From NCBI RefSeq assembly GCF_019145195.1, contig NZ_JAHSTW010000011.1, positions 186,001 to 250,000 on the forward strand: DNA of 64,000 bases, written 5' to 3'. The notes beneath the pieces are model-generated. The model had not been told where the DNA came from. It made no database searches and worked only from the letters and a program-made list of their open reading frames with translations. This DNA is from Pseudomonas siliginis. Lineage in GTDB: Bacteria; Pseudomonadota; Gammaproteobacteria; Pseudomonadales; Pseudomonadaceae. Positions within the stretch are counted from its first letter, which is position 1, and every line of letters begins with the position of its first letter. Below, piece after piece: positions 16,220 through 24,926 of this stretch. Made by a program: the position numbers and the translations under genes.

Positions 16220-16735
16220 CTAGCTGGATATACCGTTGATCAGGGCACGAATCCCGATCAACGCATCGTCTGCCGCGCCGCGCGCCAAATCGACCTTGCC
16301 CTTGCCCGCCTGTGCGCGAATCTGCGCCTTGGCCTTCAGGCGCAAAGTGCGCAGCGTGAGCAAATGCTGAGTCAACTGCTCCGCCTTACTCAGAATCTGC
16401 TCCGCCGCCTGTTTGGCCGTGCGGCCTTTCGCGACCCACGCGGCGACTGAAAGCGGCACTTCCTTTTTCGGGTATCCGGCATCGCTGAAAGCCTGAGCGT
16501 CCGCGGCTGCCTGTGCGTACTCCATGGCCTTGAGTGGATCACCAGCCATTGCGTTGCGAGCGTTGTCGGCGGCGGCGTCGACTTTGGCGCAAAGGCGTTC
16601 GGCTTCCTGCAGATCAAGTGCAATCTGCCTATCTGCATTGAAAATCCAGTTCTGCCCGTCCCACTCGTGCGCAGCCGACGGTTGCGGCAAGCGCAACTCA
16701 CCGTCGCACTGATGAAGTTCCTGAATGACGATCAT
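16220..16735 (-). CDS. Tail fiber assembly protein for fiber A
   Basis: The 171-residue protein is mostly helical. After a short N-terminal part (IQELHQCDGELRLPQP, then WDGQNW) it has a C-terminal domain with GDPLKAMEYAQAAADAQAF, GYP..EVPLSVAAW and GRTAKQAAEQIL. This domain is shared with the fiber chaperone of tailocin 1 (34433-35050), although the two tails are otherwise unrelated. The start overlaps the fiber A stop by four bases. Confidence 0.82.
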   Translation of the reverse strand: MIVIQELHQCDGELRLPQPSAAHEWDGQNWIFNADRQIALDLQEAERLCAKVDAAADNARNAMAGDPLKAMEYAQAAADAQAFSDAGYPKKEVPLSVAAWVAKGRTAKQAAEQILSKAEQLTQHLLTLRTLRLKAKAQIRAQAGKGKVDLARGAADDALIGIRALINGISS

Positions 16736-17889
16736 CGAATAAGCTCCCACGAGAATTGCACGTTCACCGCGTCGGAAAAGTTGATGGCAATGCCCACGCT
16801 GTAATCGGTGATTGGATGGGTTTTGATGCCCATGCTCAGCAATAGCTCATCGCTGTCGGCATTCGATTGGCCCAAGTTGTGTTCGGCCTGATAGCACTGC
16901 CACAGTGAGCGCAAATTGGCATGATCGAAACTCGCCGCCAACGTCGAAACCGTGACGTCATTGACGATGTTGTTGGTGAACAATACACACGGTGAAACCG
17001 TTGCCGGGTTCCACCCCCCCGGGTTGTTCGAACTGCCTGTCAGGATCGGCGACAGGAAGCAATAGTTGCCCCCTGCCCACCCGGTGGACGGAAAGGCGAC
17101 TGAGGTGACCGCCGTCGAGGATGGCGTTGGGTTACCGGCGACGAGTCGTGCCGCACGCGCGTGGGGATCGAGCGGTAAAAATATTGCGCCTGTGCCGTTT
17201 ACCGTTTGCGTCCAGGTCAAACGTGCGCGGTTGTATAGGGTCCGCACAACCGGCACCGAACCGGGTGCTCCGGTTATCACCCACGCCAGACACATGTCCA
17301 GAGACGTGGACTGAAAACCGCCGCCGGCAGCGCCGTTGACGGTCCCTTTGAGTGAGTCAGGCACGACGTCATGAATGCCACCGCGTTGGGTGTAGAACGT
17401 GAGTACCCCGGCGATAACTTGCGCTCGCAGAAAGTAATGGCTGCTGGGCAGCAAGTCGGCGCTGCTCCACGCCGTCGTCACGAAGGTGCGCGCACGCCCG
17501 AGTTGGCCGGCCACTACTTCCTGGCCAAGGCTAATAAAGGTTCCCGCTGCGATCGAAACCCGGCCACCACTGGTTGAGGCCGCAGCCGGACTGACCGGCA
17601 GACGTGCATCGGCGGTGGCAACTGTAGGCAAAGGCAAAGCAGCCAGCGGCAGCGCCAAATCCTGGTTCCAGCCCTTGGCCGTCACCGATTGAATCGCCTG
17701 CAACAACTGATCGTATTTCTTCTCGTCAGGCGTCAGGTCCGCCGCCTTGATCACGTTGAGAATTTCCTGCGTAACTCCGTTACCCCAGTCCGCCGGGATC
17801 AACGATCCCGGCGTCCCCGTCATGGGGTTCTCATCCACAAATTTGCCATTCACCAGCCCGGCGCTGGGCACGCTATTCGGATAGTCCAT
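16732..17889 (-). CDS. Tailocin 2 tail fiber A
   Basis: The 385-residue protein carries the common anchor (MDYPNSVPSAGLVNGKFVDE, then PGSLIPADWGNGVTQEIL) followed by an unrecognised beta-rich shaft and tip (RVSIAAGTFISLGQEV, FPSTGWAGGNYCFLSP, ending in FSWELIR). It directly follows the gp48-like baseplate gene, the usual place for the main fiber in Mu-type tails. GGAGGG precedes the ATG. The receptor is unknown. Confidence 0.83.
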   Translation of the reverse strand: MDYPNSVPSAGLVNGKFVDENPMTGTPGSLIPADWGNGVTQEILNVIKAADLTPDEKKYDQLLQAIQSVTAKGWNQDLALPLAALPLPTVATADARLPVSPAAASTSGGRVSIAAGTFISLGQEVVAGQLGRARTFVTTAWSSADLLPSSHYFLRAQVIAGVLTFYTQRGGIHDVVPDSLKGTVNGAAGGGFQSTSLDMCLAWVITGAPGSVPVVRTLYNRARLTWTQTVNGTGAIFLPLDPHARAARLVAGNPTPSSTAVTSVAFPSTGWAGGNYCFLSPILTGSSNNPGGWNPATVSPCVLFTNNIVNDVTVSTLAASFDHANLRSLWQCYQAEHNLGQSNADSDELLLSMGIKTHPITDYSVGIAINFSDAVNVQFSWELIR

Positions 17890-17903
17890 CTGCTCATCCC
17901 TCC

Positions 17904-18503
17904 CTAGTCATAATTGATGTGCACCTTGGTATGCGCCGGCGCGCTGCGGTGGATCAGGCATTCCAGCGCCGAGCCCGGGTTGACGCCGAAGCGCTCGCCC
18001 CAGTAGCTCGCGCCGTAACGGCGGCCGAGCAGCAGGCGGCCGCCGGTGTTGAGCGTCCACATGAACTGCGCTTCCCAAGTGCCCCAATGCGCCGAGCCGA
18101 AGCGGGCGCGGCCCATGCGTGGGGCTTCGTGTTCGGTGATGCTGGCGTTGGGGTAACCCTGGCTTTTGGCGATGTCGAGGTAGTAGCCGACAGCCTGGCT
18201 GCCGACCGCGAGCAAGCGGCGGCGTACGGCGAGGCGGCGGTCGTCGAACAGTGGCGTGGCGCCCAGGCACGGGTCGGGCAGGTTCATCACCCGCTCCCAG
18301 TCCGGCACCAGTTCGCTGACGCCGGCCGGGTCCATCTCGTTGAGCAGGTCGGCGGCGCGGGCGTCGAGGCGGGCCAGTTCGACGGCGACGCCTTGCAACA
18401 CTTCCTCAAGCTCGGGCACCCGCTCCGGATCCCATGCCGGGCCACTGGGCAGCAAGGCGCGCAGTTGCGCCTGATATTGCGCGGCAGTTCTTATGCCCCC
18501 CAT
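17904..18503 (-). CDS. Baseplate protein, Mu gp48 / YmfQ-like (DUF2313)
   Basis: The 199-residue protein begins MGGIRTAAQYQAQLRALLPS and has PAWDPERVPELEEVL, then WERVMNLPDP and SQGYPNASITEHE, typical of the YmfQ/gp48 family, the P2 gpI counterpart. It forms part of the baseplate wedge to which fibers attach. ATG 18503 has GGAGG seven bases upstream and overlaps the gp47-like gene by 13 bases. Confidence 0.88.
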   Translation of the reverse strand: MGGIRTAAQYQAQLRALLPSGPAWDPERVPELEEVLQGVAVELARLDARAADLLNEMDPAGVSELVPDWERVMNLPDPCLGATPLFDDRRLAVRRRLLAVGSQAVGYYLDIAKSQGYPNASITEHEAPRMGRARFGSAHWGTWEAQFMWTLNTGGRLLLGRRYGASYWGERFGVNPGSALECLIHRSAPAHTKVHINYD

Positions 18504-19537
18504 ACGCAACCTCCGAAGGTCAGCAGTTCACTTTGCCCGGCCGGCACGTCAGCGGCCGGAGCAGTGAGCGTGTGATCGTATTCGCCGCCGGCGCTGCTGA
18601 TCGCTTCGCGGATATGGCTGATCAGCAGCGGCACACCGAGATCGGCCTCGCGGTTGTGCAGATCGCGCAACTGCGCTTCAACGGCGGCGCGCACGGCGGT
18701 GGTGTCCGGATTGACACTCTTGAAGCGATACACCACCGGCACTTGCACCGGCCGCTGCACGTGCACTTCCGCGGTCACCGGACGCAGCGGTTCGATGTAC
18801 TCCTGAACTTCCGCCAACTGCTCATCGTTCGGCACCGGTTGCGGGTCTTCATCACGCATGATGAACACCGTCACCGTGCCCGGCCCGAGCAGGCCGCCCC
18901 GGCACCACGCCCGAGTCACACCCGGCACTTCCAGCGCCCAGGTTTCGTAGTCGCTGGCCGCGCCACCGTGGGGAATCACGCGGTAGGAACGAATCACCCG
19001 CGAGCGCAGCGATTCGAGGCTTTCCCGCGCCACACCGCCGCTGAGGCCCGGCGCCAGCACCACGAAACTGTTGCCGACGATGCCGGCAATCGGTTGCACC
19101 GGGGTCAGCGTCAGACCCGCATCAGCGTTGCCCAGACTGCCGGCCTCCAGCGCCGCAATCGTGGTGCTGTTGCTGCCATTGACCGTGGTGCGCGCCGTGG
19201 TGACTTTGTAGGTGCGGCCATCGTTCGCTTGCAGCAGAGTGTCGACGTCAAGCACGGCGCCGGGAGTGGCGGTAAAACTGACGCTGCCGGCAGCCACTTG
19301 CGCGGCTTTGCGCGGCTGATTCAGGCGCAGCGCGGCGATGCGTTCCAGGGTTGACTCGTCAGCCTTGTCCGGCAGGATCTGCTCGGAGATCCAGTCGAGA
19401 TAACCGTACAGACCATAAGCGGCGCCGCCGAGGGTGCGGGCGAGCACTTGCGCATCGGACTGGCGCAGCGAATCGCCGGCCAGGTCGCTTTGGGTGCGCT
19501 TGATCAGCACCGGCAGCGAAGGGGTTTCAAACGGCAT
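18491..19537 (-). CDS. Baseplate wedge protein, Mu gp47 / P2 gpJ family
   Basis: The 348-residue protein shows the baseplate J-like pattern: N-terminal MPFETPSLPVLIKRTQSDLA, the middle GSVSFTATPGAVLDVDTLLQ, and a C-terminal DYETWALEVPGVTRAWC with PLRPVTAEVHVQRP. It builds the wedge that changes shape on contact and triggers sheath contraction. It overlaps the gp46-like gene by 11 bases. Confidence 0.92.
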   Translation of the reverse strand: MPFETPSLPVLIKRTQSDLAGDSLRQSDAQVLARTLGGAAYGLYGYLDWISEQILPDKADESTLERIAALRLNQPRKAAQVAAGSVSFTATPGAVLDVDTLLQANDGRTYKVTTARTTVNGSNSTTIAALEAGSLGNADAGLTLTPVQPIAGIVGNSFVVLAPGLSGGVARESLESLRSRVIRSYRVIPHGGAASDYETWALEVPGVTRAWCRGGLLGPGTVTVFIMRDEDPQPVPNDEQLAEVQEYIEPLRPVTAEVHVQRPVQVPVVYRFKSVNPDTTAVRAAVEAQLRDLHNREADLGVPLLISHIREAISSAGGEYDHTLTAPAADVPAGQSELLTFGGCVWGA

Positions 19538-19925
19538 AGATCACCTGCCAACTGTTATCGGGGTTGATGTCCAGACGTTCGCCGTCAGCCAGCGTGAGGA
19601 TCGTGCGCAGGTTGAGGCGCTGGGCGTCGAGGCGTTCGCTGATGATGTCGATGGCGCTGCAGTGGCCGTCGTCGAGCAGCCATTGCAGGGCTTCGCGGGC
19701 ATAGAACTCGGCGTCCATTTGCGTCTGCCGGGTCAGCTTGACCCGGCGCAGCAGCCACAGCCGCGAGCCGATGCGATCGTCGGCAACCGTGGGAAAACTG
19801 TCGCCCCACCAACCGAAGCGTTCTTCGTCATCGAGGGCGTCGTCATCAGCGGCGCGACGCCAGGTGAACAGGCTGATGAGCACGGCGCGGGTCAGCGCGG
19901 CGTGGAGGTTCTGGCTGATGAACAT
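19527..19925 (-). CDS. Baseplate protein, Mu gp46 family (gp25-like wedge)
   Basis: The 132-residue protein has the GP46 pattern: LHAALTRAVLISLFTWRRA, FGWWGDSFP and DRIGSRLWLLRR, then EREALQWLLDDG-type helix and a C-terminal strand. It is the counterpart of the gp25/gpW wedge initiator that nucleates the sheath. Its ATG overlaps the preceding stop by one base (TGATG). Confidence 0.9.
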   Translation of the reverse strand: MFISQNLHAALTRAVLISLFTWRRAADDDALDDEERFGWWGDSFPTVADDRIGSRLWLLRRVKLTRQTQMDAEFYAREALQWLLDDGHCSAIDIISERLDAQRLNLRTILTLADGERLDINPDNSWQVIYAV

Positions 19926-20434
19926 CACTGGCCTCCTGCCGGCGCGCCGGTCTGACCGTTACCGGCCTGCACGCCAACATGCACGTGTTTGATCTGGCTG
20001 ATGCCGCCAGCCAGTTGATCACCGGTGGAAACGATCTTGCCGGTCTGGTTGATCACCGGCGTGTCGAAGTTCACCGCGCTGCTGGCGCGGATGTTCAGCG
20101 TGGCGGTTTCGATGTCGATGATCCGCCCGCGCTTGAAGTGAATCCTGTCGCCCTCGTCGGTGTAGATCGCCACTTCACCGGCAGCGAGTGCTTGCAGGCG
20201 ATAGCGACGGTCGGCGATGACCAGGGCGATGGCGTGGGAACGGTCGCCGCCGATGAAGGTGACGACCCCTTCGGCGCCAGCCAGCGGATGGCTGGTGAAA
20301 CCGTAGGGTTCGAAGTGTTCGAGGTCGTCGTTGACTTCACCGGCGGTGAGGCGCATTTGCAGCGATTGCAGTTTCGAAGCCGAATTGGCGAGCACGACAG
20401 TGCCGCGCGCCAGCAGGCGTGTCAGTAGGCTCAT
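19925..20434 (-). CDS. Baseplate spike protein, Mu gp45 family
   Basis: The 169-residue protein starts MSLLTRLLARGTVVLANSAS and continues with an OB-like domain (EHFEPYGFTSHPLAGAEGVV) and a beta-helical C-terminus ending QIKHVHVGVQAGN, with the HxH motif that in related spikes binds iron at the tip. It is the membrane-piercing spike of tailocin 2. ATG 20434 is chosen because upstream codons come from the REP doublet. Confidence 0.9.
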   Translation of the reverse strand: MSLLTRLLARGTVVLANSASKLQSLQMRLTAGEVNDDLEHFEPYGFTSHPLAGAEGVVTFIGGDRSHAIALVIADRRYRLQALAAGEVAIYTDEGDRIHFKRGRIIDIETATLNIRASSAVNFDTPVINQTGKIVSTGDQLAGGISQIKHVHVGVQAGNGQTGAPAGGQ

Positions 20435-20464
20435 GGGTTTCCTTAGACTTTGTCGACACAAACC

Positions 20465-20556
20465 CTGTGGGAGCGGGCTTGCCCGCGATGGCGGTGTGTC
20501 AGGGAAAAATGTATTTGTTGTCACGACCGCTATCGCGGGCAAGCCCGCTCCCACAG
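20465..20556. repeat. REP doublet within the tailocin 2 operon
   Basis: CTGTGGGAGCGGGCTTGCCC faces its complement GGGCAAGCCCGCTCCCACAG about 45 bases away. It is a third REP variant, lying between the hub gene and the spike gene. Confidence 0.9.
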
Positions 20557-20584
20557 GGGCCATTGTCGCCAGCAGGATCCTGCG

Positions 20585-21634
20585 TCAGGCCTGGGTTTGC
20601 TTCGGGGGCGCCGGATCAGGATCAAAGGTATGCGGCGGCGCCACTTGCAAGGTGGTCACCGAACCCTGCGCTGACAACGAATAAGTGACCTTGGAAATCA
20701 GCATGTCACCATCGAAATCCAGCACCGGATCCTTGACCTTCACCAGCGTGTTATGGCGCCACAAATCGCCATTGCTCTGCCGCCATCCCTGCACCTGATA
20801 GGTGGTGGTCTGCGCGCGGCCCATGCGGGTCGCGCTTTCCCATAGAGCACGCTGCTGCGCCAACTCAAAGGTCAGTTGCGTGCCTTCGTTGATCACCGTG
20901 GTGCGCCGCCGCTTGAAACTCAGATCAGCCGCCGTCGACTCGACTTCGCTGACCGCCGCGCCGCTTTTTGCATCCGAGCCTTTTTGCTGGCCGATCACCC
21001 GGTACTCGGAAAAGACCTGGCTGAAATCCATTGGAGCACTGGCCGACAGGATGTTCTTGCCCAGCTCCAGCGCATCGCTGGCGCGGCCGCCGCTGCCGGG
21101 TTTGGCCAACACCAACTGGCCCAGCTCGTTGTCGGTGGAAAACACCCGCAGCAGCGAGAGCAATCGGTCGATCGACTGGAATGCCGTTTCACCCGGCACG
21201 ATGGTGTGTTTGGTCAGGCGTGTGGTTTCGCTGATTTCGTTGACCACTGACAGCCCATATTCGCTCGCCAGATCGCGGACGATAGTCAGCAAGGGTTGTT
21301 GCTGCCATTGGCTGGGCAGGTTGCGAGCGGCGCAATCGACCAGATCCTGGGTCTTGGAACTGCCTTCGATGGTCAGGCTGATCTGCCGCCCGTCATAGCG
21401 GATCGGTGCTTTGAACACATAACCGGTGAGCACCAAGTCCTTGCCGATTTTTACCTCGCAGGGGTCGCCGGGTTTGATCCTTTTGTCCACGGCCTGCCCT
21501 GGCCATTGCCAGGTGATATCGAGTTTGAAGGTGCGGAACTGACGCTCCAGATCAGCGGTGATTTCGACGCTTTTCCAGCCGCCGTATTCCATGCCGTTAA
21601 CCGTCAGCGTGACGTGGTTATCCAACTCGTCCAT
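20585..21634 (-). CDS. Baseplate hub protein, Mu gpP family
   Basis: The 349-residue protein has the gpP/gpD-like hub pattern: MDELDNHVTLTVNGMEYGGW, DITWQWPGQAVDKRIKPGD, and a central TVPGETAFQSIDRLLS-like stretch (HTIVPGETAFQSIDRLL). It links the tail tube to the spike. A Pro-rich tail ends the protein just before the REP doublet. Confidence 0.88.
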   Translation of the reverse strand: MDELDNHVTLTVNGMEYGGWKSVEITADLERQFRTFKLDITWQWPGQAVDKRIKPGDPCEVKIGKDLVLTGYVFKAPIRYDGRQISLTIEGSSKTQDLVDCAARNLPSQWQQQPLLTIVRDLASEYGLSVVNEISETTRLTKHTIVPGETAFQSIDRLLSLLRVFSTDNELGQLVLAKPGSGGRASDALELGKNILSASAPMDFSQVFSEYRVIGQQKGSDAKSGAAVSEVESTAADLSFKRRRTTVINEGTQLTFELAQQRALWESATRMGRAQTTTYQVQGWRQSNGDLWRHNTLVKVKDPVLDFDGDMLISKVTYSLSAQGSVTTLQVAPPHTFDPDPAPPKQTQA

Positions 21635-21637
21635 GGT

Positions 21638-22876
21638 TCACTCCCTGGAGACTTTCACATCGCTTTGCGGGAGGTACAACGGATTGGTCACGCCGTTGCG
21701 CTGCACGACTTCGGTGACTCGCGTGGCGTCGCCAAACTGTTTGTACGCTATGACCAGTGCCGGAAGGCTTTCCTGAAAGGATTTGCTGACCAGTCGCACG
21801 CCCGAGGATGCCACGGCCTTGAGGTGCGCAACCAAGGCATCCTGCACGTCACTAATGGCTTGATAGTGATCAGGATCGGCCTTGTTTTTCGCCCCTTGCA
21901 GCGCCTCCACCAAATCCTTTTGCAGCGCCTGCAAATCATCCGTGGCCGGGACTTCCGGGCGGGTGACTTGCTGATGGGCCTGCTGAGCAACGGTGGGCGT
22001 CGACGGCAGTTGCAGCGCTCGGGTGGCCACTGGCATCGATGCGACCCACTGCGCCACTTTGACGATCAGCGTGTCCTGCACCAGATCGGCCATCGCTTGC
22101 GCTGCGGCATTGGTGTCCTTGCCAGTGGTGATCTTCGGCGCATCGGCTTTGCGAATCGCTTCGAGTTGCTGCGACACGTCGGCAATCACGCCCCGGTAGC
22201 CTTCCTTGGCGAACGCTTTCAGCTCCTTGATATCGCCGAGCAAACCCTTGAATTCTGCTGCCACTTCCTTGGGCAGTTCCTTCACGGCTTTGACCAGTTC
22301 AGTGATCTGCCGGTACTGCTCGATCAAAGGTTTCAATTGCTCCTTGATCACGTCATAGACGCCGGTAAGGCTGTTGCGCAGGTTGGTGATGCCGATCCGC
22401 GCAGCCTTGATCAAAGTCATCGCCTGTTCGAAACGCGCCACCGCTGAACCCAGCAGACCGTCGGCCTTGGCCAGGAGCACTTTCTGCGTGCTGACCGTAG
22501 CGGTCGGAAACGGCAGGGGTTGGTCGGGATAGAACTTCAATGCGAACGTCACCAACCCACCGTCCTGGCGGGTGTGGGTCATGTCGCATTCGCCGACCTT
22601 GACCTGCAGGCGTCCGAGCCACGGATGCACCAGTTCGCCACGGCCCTGCTCCAGCGCCTTGAGCAACTTGTCGCGCTGCTCCAGGCAATCAGGGCCGACG
22701 ATGAACGCGGTCAGATCGTGAGTCTTGGCCTGCTGGCCGAGGTCCTCGAAAAACGGCAGGTCGCGTTGCGGGTATTCATGCAACTGCCCTTTGCGACCGA
22801 CCGGGGTTTTCGCCTGGTCGATCCAGAAACCGACACCGCGAAAGGATGCCGGCAATAAACGGTCACGCCAGTTCAT
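21638..22876 (-). CDS. Tail protein, Mu gpN family (DNA circularization N-terminal domain)
   Basis: The 412-residue protein starts MNWRDRLLPASFRGVGFWID and has HEYPQRDLPFFEDLG and the GDCLEQRDKLLKALE-type element, the so-called DNA circularization domain of Mu gpN. In contractile tails this protein is structural, near the hub and tape measure. The long helical middle (about 140-260) is likely coiled coil. It overlaps the tape measure stop by four bases. Confidence 0.88.
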   Translation of the reverse strand: MNWRDRLLPASFRGVGFWIDQAKTPVGRKGQLHEYPQRDLPFFEDLGQQAKTHDLTAFIVGPDCLEQRDKLLKALEQGRGELVHPWLGRLQVKVGECDMTHTRQDGGLVTFALKFYPDQPLPFPTATVSTQKVLLAKADGLLGSAVARFEQAMTLIKAARIGITNLRNSLTGVYDVIKEQLKPLIEQYRQITELVKAVKELPKEVAAEFKGLLGDIKELKAFAKEGYRGVIADVSQQLEAIRKADAPKITTGKDTNAAAQAMADLVQDTLIVKVAQWVASMPVATRALQLPSTPTVAQQAHQQVTRPEVPATDDLQALQKDLVEALQGAKNKADPDHYQAISDVQDALVAHLKAVASSGVRLVSKSFQESLPALVIAYKQFGDATRVTEVVQRNGVTNPLYLPQSDVKVSRE

Positions 22877-24762
22877 TGGGAACCTCCCATCGACAGTGAG
22901 CGATAGCCGATGCGTGAAGACACGGCCAGGCCAGGTTGATTGGTTTGCGGTTGTTCGGTGCGCAGGCCTGCCGGCGCATTTTCGAAGCGCACGGTCAGCC
23001 CGCCTTGGAGCTGCGTGCGGTTGTTGGCGGCGCTCTGCTGGATCAGCGCGCTGGAGGTTTGTGGCAACGAACCGCTTTGCAGTGCGCCGTTGCCAGCAGG
23101 CGCCGGACTGGCAGCGAAGAACGCCGGTGCCAGTTCGCCTTTACCTTCGGCATTGGTCTGGCGTTGTGCTTCAGTGAGAGTTTCAACTTTGCCGGTGACC
23201 TTGGCGATCAGTCCGGCGAAGCCACCGTCGAACAACTCCTTGATCGGCGCAATGACGGTTTGCAGCTTTTGCCACAACTCGCCGAACCACTCAGTGATCG
23301 GCCCCCAACTCTCGATGATCTGATCCAGCGGTTTCCATTCGAACAGACTGTGCAGAAAGTCCACGACCGGCGCGGACAGCGCCAACACAACGCCCCAGAG
23401 CGCCGAAAAGACCTCACCGATCGGCTGCCAATACTGGGCAATCTGCTCCAGCGGTGACCACTCGAACAGGCTGGTGAAAAAGCCCCTGACTCGCTGCACA
23501 GACGTTTGCAGCGCCATCCAGATCGGTTCGAAGAACCCGACAACTCCACCCCAGGCGCTGGTGAGCATTTCCATCGGGAAAAAATCGAAAAGTGCCCGCA
23601 AAGTATCCCGGGTGTTTTGCACAGCCGATTGCAGCGTCGTCAATATCGGCTGGAAATACGCAACAATGCCTCCCCAGGCGCTGGTGATCATCTGCATTGG
23701 CGAGAAGTCGAACAGCGACACGAGGAATTCTTTGGCCGGTAGCGCGACTTCTCGAAGGCCGCTGAACATCGGTTCGAAGAACGCGACAACACCACCCCAC
23801 GCATCAGTAAGCACCTGCATCGGCGAGAAATCGATCAGGTTTCTGAGAAACGCCATCACCGGCACACTCAAGGCCTTGAGCAATTCCCAGATCGCCGAGA
23901 ACAGGCCGGTCAGCGGCCCCCAGTTTTCAATGATCATCCCCGCAGGCGACCACGAGAAAACCGACTTGAAGAAGTCGATCACTGGCGCCGTCACGGCCAT
24001 CACCTTGTCCCAGATAGCCGAGAAAAATCCCGTGACCGGTTCCCACAACGCCGCCAGTGCCGCCAGCGGTCGCCAGTCAAGTACCGAGCGCAACGTCGCC
24101 ATCGCACTCGCCCCGGCGTTTTTCACGCCCTCCCACATCCCGGTGAAGAACGCGCTGATCGGCGTCCAGTTGGCCACGATCAAACCGGCCGCCAAGGCAA
24201 TGCCCATGGCGATCAGCATGATCGGGTTGGTCTTGAGCACCATGCTCATGACGTCCATCACCTGGGTCATACCGGTGACCGCGGTTTGCATGGCGGAGAA
24301 GGCAATCGCCCCCGCCGCCAGGCCTTCGACCAGTTTCGGGTTGTCGGCGAGCAGGCTGCCAACCTGCGTCAGCATCGGTTCCAGCCCGACCACCAAGGCC
24401 CCCACCGCCGGCACCAGCGCGGCGTCCACCGCCGCCGAAACCTTCTGCATCGACGCACTGAACACGTTCATGTTCTGCGTCGCTGCTGTCGGCGCGGCGG
24501 GCAGATCGACGGTTTTCGCCGTGTCGCTGACTTCGCTCAATTTGCCCTGGAACGCTGCGGCCGATTTGATGCCGTCTACAAACGGCGTGATCACGCTGCC
24601 GCCGTTGAACAGACCACTGATGTCCAGTTTGCCGAGGCCGGTCTGCTCGAGATTGTTTTTAAAACTCTCAACCTTCATGCGCAGGGCGCCCAGTTTGGGC
24701 GAGAGTTCATCGATGCCGGTGATCAGCACCGGTTTCGGGGTTGTCTTCTCTTCGTCTGCCAT
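22873..24762 (-). CDS. Tailocin 2 tape measure protein with seven 41-residue repeats
   Basis: The 629-residue protein sets tail length. Residues 1-110 are polar and partly helical, 120-205 hold hydrophobic helices (VMSMVLKTNPIMLIAMGIAL), and residues about 227-513 are seven tandem 41-residue units of the form LFDFSPMQMITSAWGGIVAY. The C-terminus is polar with a Pro/Ala-rich linker. ATG 24762 overlaps the stop of the frameshifted chaperone by one base; a GTG one codon earlier is possible. Confidence 0.9.
   Translation of the reverse strand: MADEEKTTPKPVLITGIDELSPKLGALRMKVESFKNNLEQTGLGKLDISGLFNGGSVITPFVDGIKSAAAFQGKLSEVSDTAKTVDLPAAPTAATQNMNVFSASMQKVSAAVDAALVPAVGALVVGLEPMLTQVGSLLADNPKLVEGLAAGAIAFSAMQTAVTGMTQVMDVMSMVLKTNPIMLIAMGIALAAGLIVANWTPISAFFTGMWEGVKNAGASAMATLRSVLDWRPLAALAALWEPVTGFFSAIWDKVMAVTAPVIDFFKSVFSWSPAGMIIENWGPLTGLFSAIWELLKALSVPVMAFLRNLIDFSPMQVLTDAWGGVVAFFEPMFSGLREVALPAKEFLVSLFDFSPMQMITSAWGGIVAYFQPILTTLQSAVQNTRDTLRALFDFFPMEMLTSAWGGVVGFFEPIWMALQTSVQRVRGFFTSLFEWSPLEQIAQYWQPIGEVFSALWGVVLALSAPVVDFLHSLFEWKPLDQIIESWGPITEWFGELWQKLQTVIAPIKELFDGGFAGLIAKVTGKVETLTEAQRQTNAEGKGELAPAFFAASPAPAGNGALQSGSLPQTSSALIQQSAANNRTQLQGGLTVRFENAPAGLRTEQPQTNQPGLAVSSRIGYRSLSMGGSQ
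23224..24084 (-). repeat. Seven tandem 41-codon repeats in the tape measure gene
   Basis: Seven consecutive units of exactly 41 codons align with the pattern (L/V)(F/I/L)(D/E/S)(W/F)xPxxx(I/L)xxxWxxxxxxF and a helix ending in F(L/F)xS. Units 3, 4 and 5 are closest (SPMQ or FPME then AWGG). A partial unit precedes the first. Confidence 0.85.
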
Positions 24763-24926
24763 CACTGCACCTGCTGCATCGCATTGATCCGTTGCGCGTG
24801 CTCCAGCGATTCGCGGAGCACATCCAGTGGCCTGGCCATCATCTGTTCGGGGTCAACCTTCCAGAACCAGGCCAGGTCATAGGCGACGGCGATCAGGTCG
24901 GTGATGGCGCCGACGCCGCACTCATG
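24762..24926 (-). CDS. -1 frame extension of the tailocin 2 tail assembly chaperone (Mu gp41-type)
   Basis: After the slippery site the -1 frame is open for 54 codons (HECGVGAITDLIAVAYDLAW, then FWKVDPEQMMARPLDVL) and ends in TGA overlapping the tape measure ATG. It has no start codon or ribosome-binding site at its beginning. The predicted fusion protein has 142 residues (88 from frame 0, 54 from frame -1), as for the G/GT-type chaperones of many tails. Confidence 0.85.
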   Translation of the reverse strand, partial: HECGVGAITDLIAVAYDLAWFWKVDPEQMMARPLDVLRESLEHAQRINAMQQVQ

